64,000 nt of DNA from Myxococcus guangdongensis (lineage in GTDB: Bacteria; Myxococcota; Myxococcia; Myxococcales; Myxococcaceae), in NCBI RefSeq assembly GCF_024198255.1, contig NZ_JAJVKW010000021.1:110627-174626 (forward strand), read 5' to 3'. The notes below the pieces were generated by a model, which made no database searches, was not told the origin of the DNA, and was given only the letters and a program-made list of their open reading frames with translations. Within the stretch, counting starts at the first letter, position 1. The number at the start of each line of letters is the position of its first letter. A program made the position numbers and the translations under genes. Positions 60,544-64,000 of the stretch are shown one piece after another.

Positions 60544-63500
60544 ATGACCGCTCACGACGATTCCGCCCCGACCTCCCCCGGTCCGCATGGACGGAAGGCT
60601 CCCCCTGTCGACTCCGCCGTCGCGCCCGACCCCGCCCCGGTGGCCGAGCGCGCGCCCGCCCCACGTCCCGCCCTCTCCGAGGCGCTGCGGCACCGGGTGC
60701 TCGTCACCTTCAATGCCTCCGAGCAACCCCTGGAGGGCGGCGACACGGTGGTGGCGTGCTTCGAGCAGCAGGTGGACCGCGCGCCCGACGCGACGGCGCT
60801 CGACTTCGAAGGCACCCGGCTGACGTACCGACAGCTCGACGAGCGCGCCAACCAGCTCGCGCGCCATCTGCGCTCGCTGAGCGTGGGACCGGAGACGCGC
60901 GTCGCGCTGTGCGCGGAGCGCTCGGTGGAGCAGGTGGTGGGGATGCTGGGCATCCTCAAGGCGGGAGGTGCGTTCGTTCCGTTGGACCCGGCACATCCCG
61001 CCGAGCGGCAGGGCTTCGTGCTCTCCGACAGCGGCGCGCCCGTGGTGCTCGCGCGGCAGCAGATGCTGGACGAGCTGCCGCTGCGAGGCGAGCTGACGGT
61101 GGAGCTGGATGGCCTGTTGCCACCGTTCGCGCGTCACTCGGTGGAGCGGCTGGAGGCGGTCGCCTCGGCGGACCATCTGGCGTACGTCATCTACACGTCC
61201 GGCTCCACGGGGCGGCCCAAGGGCGTGCTGGTGGCGCACGCGGGGCTGCGCAACACGGCGCTGGCCGCGGTGCGGGCGCATGGGTTCCGACCCGAGGACC
61301 GGGTGCTCCAGTTCGCGTCGATGAGCTTCGATGCGTCCGTGTGCGAGGTGTTCGCCACGCTGCTCGCGGGCGCGACGTTGGTGCTCGCGCCCCGACAGCG
61401 GCTGCTGCCCGACGTGCCCCTGCGCACGCTCTTGCGGGAGAGCGCCATCACCGCGGTGACGTTGACGCCGTCGGTGCTCGCGCAGTTGGAGACGGAGGGG
61501 TTGGAGGGCCTGCGCACCGTCATCTCCGCGGGTGAGGCCCTTCCCATCGCGGTGGCCGAGCGCTGGGGACAGGGCCGGCGGCTGCTCAACGCGTATGGAC
61601 CGACGGAGGCGACGGTCTGCGCCGCGATTACGCCCGTGGCGGTGGTACCGGGCGCCATCACCCTGGGCACGCCGTGGCCCAACACGCGGCTGTACGTGCT
61701 CGATGAGGCCCTGGAGCCCCTGCCTCCGGGTGTCGCCGGAGAGCTGTTCATCGGCGGCGTGGGCGTGGCCCGTGGCTACCTGGGGCGACCGGAGCTGACG
61801 GCGGAGCGGTTCCTGCCGCATCCCTTCAGCTCAGCGCCGGGTGAGCGGCTCTACCGCACGGGAGACCTGGCCCGGTGGACGGTGGACGGCGAGCTCGAGT
61901 ACCTGGGCCGCGTCGACTCGCAGGTGAAGCTGCGCGGCATGCGCGTGGAGCCGGGCGAGGTGGAGGCGGTCCTCGCGCGCCATCCGGAGGTCCGCGAGGT
62001 CGCCGTCGTGGCCCGCGAAATCGCCGAGGGCGAGCTGGCCCTGGTGGCCTTCGTCGTTCCCTCCGAGGGGCAGGATGAGGCCCGGGTGAACGCGGCGCTG
62101 CGTCCGTGGTTGAAGCAGCAGCTCCCCGAGCATCTGGTGCCCTCCGCGCTCGTGACGCTCACCGCGCTTCCGCTGACGTCCTCCGGGAAGGTGGACCGGA
62201 AGACGTTGGGCACGCTGTCGCTCGGCCGAGTCGACGCCGCGAGCGCCTCCGCGGACAGCGCGCCGCGAGGAGAGCTGGAGGTGCTGCTGGCGGGGCTGTT
62301 CCAGCAGGTGCTGGGCGTGGAGCGGGTGGGACGGGACAGCGACTTCTTCGAGCTGGGCGGACACTCGCTGAGCGCCACGCGATTGCTGGCGCGCGTGCGG
62401 CACGCGGTGGGGGTGGAGCTGCCGCTGACGGCGCTGTTCTCACACGCCACCGTGGCCCGTCTGGCCCGGGCGCTGGGCCCCATCTCCGAGTCGCTCGCGG
62501 CGACACTCGCCAGCCCCACGCCGCTTCCCGCCGATGTCGCGCCCATGCCGTCCCTGGCGCAGGAGCGACTGTGGTTCCTCCAGCAGCTCCAGCCGGACTC
62601 GGCGGCGTACCTCGTCGTCGATGCGCTGGAGCTTCGGGGTGCACTGAATCGGGCCGCGTTGGAGGACACGCTGCGGCGGCTGGTGGAGCGACACGCCGCG
62701 CTCCGCGTCACCTTCACGCCCGTGGAGGGGAGCCCGCGCCTGCGTGTCCATCCGGTCCGCGAGCCGCTGCTCACGGTGGAGGACGTGTCACGCCCGCCGC
62801 ATGAGAGCGTGACTCCGGAGGCGTGGCTCCAGCGCAGACTGCGCGAGGAGGCCTCGCGTCCGCTCTCGTTGGAGGAGGGGCCGCTGTATCGGTTCCACCT
62901 GTTCACGAGTGCCCCCGAGCATCAGGTGTTGCTGTGGGTGCTGCATCACCTGGTGGTGGATGGCCTGTCGATGGGCATCCTGCTCAACGAGCTGGCGACG
63001 ACGTACTCCGCGCTCCAGGAAGGTCGCGTCCCGCCCGCCGCACCCGCCACCCTCGACTACGTGGACCTGTCCGCGTGGCAGCGCACCCCCGAGGTCCGCG
63101 CGCGCGAGGACATCCACCTCGACTACTGGAAGCGGCAGCTCGCGGATTCCCCCTCGCTGCTCGCGCTGCCCACGGACAAGCCTCGTCCTCCGGTGCTGTC
63201 CGACCGGGGGGCGTACTCGCGTCGTCACATGTTGCCTCGCGAGGTCCGCCTGCGGCTGGAGGCGCTGTGCCGTCAGCATCAGGTGACGCCGTTCATGGCG
63301 CTCCATGCCGTGTTCGCCACGCTGCTCCAGCGCTACTCGGGTGAACGCGAGCTGTGCATCGGAACGCCGGTCTCCGGCCGCACGCACGCGGCCTCCGAGG
63401 ACATCGTCGGTCTGTTCATCAACACGCTCGTCCTGCGGACGCACTTGCTGCCTTCCGCGCCGTTCTCCATGTTGCTGGCGCACGTGTGGGCGACCGCACT

Positions 63501-64000
63501 GGAGGCCTTCAGTCACCAGGATGCGCCATTCGAGCGCGTCGTGGATGCGCTCCACGTCGAGCGCAGCCTCAGTCACGCGCCCCTCTTCCAGGTCATGTTC
63601 GACCTGCGCCGTGTCGACTCGCCCCTCTCCTTCTCGGGCCTCTCTTCTCAGCACGTCTTCGTCGACAACGGCACCAGCCAGCTCGACCTCGCACTCACCG
63701 CCACCGAGCTGCCCGACTCTTCTCTCCAGCTCTTCTTCCAGTTCCGCACCGACCTCTTCGAGCACGCCTCCGTCGAGCGCATGCTCACTCACTTCGTCCT
63801 CCTGCTCGAACAGGTCCTCGCCGCTCCACAGGCGCCTCTCTCCAGCCTCTCGCTTCTCTCCGTGGAGGAGCGCCAGCGCGTCCTCTTCGACTTCAACGAC
63901 TCCCACCGTCCCTTCGACTCCGACGGCACTGTTGCGTCCCTGCTCCTCGCTTCCTTCGCGCGGACTCCTGACGCCGTCGCTCTCGTTGCTCCAGACGCCA
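60544..64000 (+). CDS. Nonribosomal peptide synthetase, partial (A-PCP-C-A...)
   Basis: The frame is open from ATG 60544 to the right edge (1152 codons). The first module starts directly with an adenylation domain: core motif YTSGSTGRPKG at 217-227, FDASVCEVF at 262-270, and NAYGPTE near 345. PCP Ser608 lies in DFFELGGHSL. A condensation domain follows with HHLVVDG at 801-807 (LCL-like), and a second A domain begins near 1115. By-eye specificity code of the first A domain is D-A-C-T-I-A-A-V-C-K, close to aromatic (Phe/Tyr) codes. The missing N-terminal C domain marks it as a loading module. Confidence 0.93.
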   Translation, partial: MTAHDDSAPTSPGPHGRKAPPVDSAVAPDPAPVAERAPAPRPALSEALRHRVLVTFNASEQPLEGGDTVVACFEQQVDRAPDATALDFEGTRLTYRQLDERANQLARHLRSLSVGPETRVALCAERSVEQVVGMLGILKAGGAFVPLDPAHPAERQGFVLSDSGAPVVLARQQMLDELPLRGELTVELDGLLPPFARHSVERLEAVASADHLAYVIYTSGSTGRPKGVLVAHAGLRNTALAAVRAHGFRPEDRVLQFASMSFDASVCEVFATLLAGATLVLAPRQRLLPDVPLRTLLRESAITAVTLTPSVLAQLETEGLEGLRTVISAGEALPIAVAERWGQGRRLLNAYGPTEATVCAAITPVAVVPGAITLGTPWPNTRLYVLDEALEPLPPGVAGELFIGGVGVARGYLGRPELTAERFLPHPFSSAPGERLYRTGDLARWTVDGELEYLGRVDSQVKLRGMRVEPGEVEAVLARHPEVREVAVVAREIAEGELALVAFVVPSEGQDEARVNAALRPWLKQQLPEHLVPSALVTLTALPLTSSGKVDRKTLGTLSLGRVDAASASADSAPRGELEVLLAGLFQQVLGVERVGRDSDFFELGGHSLSATRLLARVRHAVGVELPLTALFSHATVARLARALGPISESLAATLASPTPLPADVAPMPSLAQERLWFLQQLQPDSAAYLVVDALELRGALNRAALEDTLRRLVERHAALRVTFTPVEGSPRLRVHPVREPLLTVEDVSRPPHESVTPEAWLQRRLREEASRPLSLEEGPLYRFHLFTSAPEHQVLLWVLHHLVVDGLSMGILLNELATTYSALQEGRVPPAAPATLDYVDLSAWQRTPEVRAREDIHLDYWKRQLADSPSLLALPTDKPRPPVLSDRGAYSRRHMLPREVRLRLEALCRQHQVTPFMALHAVFATLLQRYSGERELCIGTPVSGRTHAASEDIVGLFINTLVLRTHLLPSAPFSMLLAHVWATALEAFSHQDAPFERVVDALHVERSLSHAPLFQVMFDLRRVDSPLSFSGLSSQHVFVDNGTSQLDLALTATELPDSSLQLFFQFRTDLFEHASVERMLTHFVLLLEQVLAAPQAPLSSLSLLSVEERQRVLFDFNDSHRPFDSDGTVASLLLASFARTPDAVALVAPDA

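Overview
The window looks like a chromosomal segment of a myxobacterium (Myxococcota, Myxococcus/Corallococcus-like). The evidence is the very high GC content with strong G/C third positions, a MYXO-CTERM sorting tail on a large secreted protein, many lipoproteins and outer-membrane proteins of unknown function, a sigma-54 activator with an FHA-like sensor, and the start of a nonribosomal peptide synthetase (NRPS). I saw no rRNA, tRNA, CRISPR array or intact insertion sequence. All calls are by eye from translations; no database search was run.

Layout. 0-5 kb: a gene fragment at the left edge, an AraC regulator divergent from an SDR/imine-reductase-like pair, an eight-cysteine lipoprotein, and two convergent genes with SUKH (SMI1/KNR4)-like regions. 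5-12 kb: a DUF3224 protein, a second AraC regulator, a three-gene lipoprotein operon behind a good sigma-70 promoter, two small exported proteins and a Tat-type intradiol dioxygenase. 12-21.7 kb: an exported beta-propeller, a LytS/LytTR two-component pair, RCC1 and WG repeat proteins, a GH71-like glucanase, a beta-helix protein and an outer-membrane protein. 21.7-31.5 kb: dihydroxyacetone kinase, a frameshifted repeat protein, the MYXO-CTERM protein, a SnoaL-like protein, the relic of a UPF0126/TRIC gene, the sigma-54 activator and a LemA-like/TPM pair. 31.5-42.6 kb: DNA polymerase B, a WYL-type regulator, a FadD-type ligase, an ABC ATPase plus permease/M1-peptidase fusion, two cold-shock genes around a lysine-rich small protein, and a truncated TetR regulator. 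42.7-52.9 kb: a MocR regulator and AhpD-like protein, a 2TM protein, a PRMT-like methyltransferase, pirin, a JmjC-like protein and a divergent TldE/TldD pair. 53-58.4 kb: a minus-strand run coding (in order of transcription) a 60-residue acidic protein, a Rieske oxygenase, a diheme c, a multiheme c and a lipoprotein. 58.5 kb to the end: an outer-membrane beta-barrel gene followed 16 bases later by an NRPS (A-PCP-C-A...) that runs off the window.

How genes may work together. The best candidate for something undescribed is the 58.4-53 kb unit: a tiny acidic protein translationally coupled to a Rieske oxygenase and followed by cytochromes c, with TldD/TldE and a JmjC-like protein nearby on the other side. 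This arrangement would fit peptide modification, but it could equally be a respiratory or oxidative pathway. Other coherent units are the AraC-SDR-reductase locus, the LytS/LytTR pair, the LemA-TPM pair and the ABC-ATPase/M1-permease pair.
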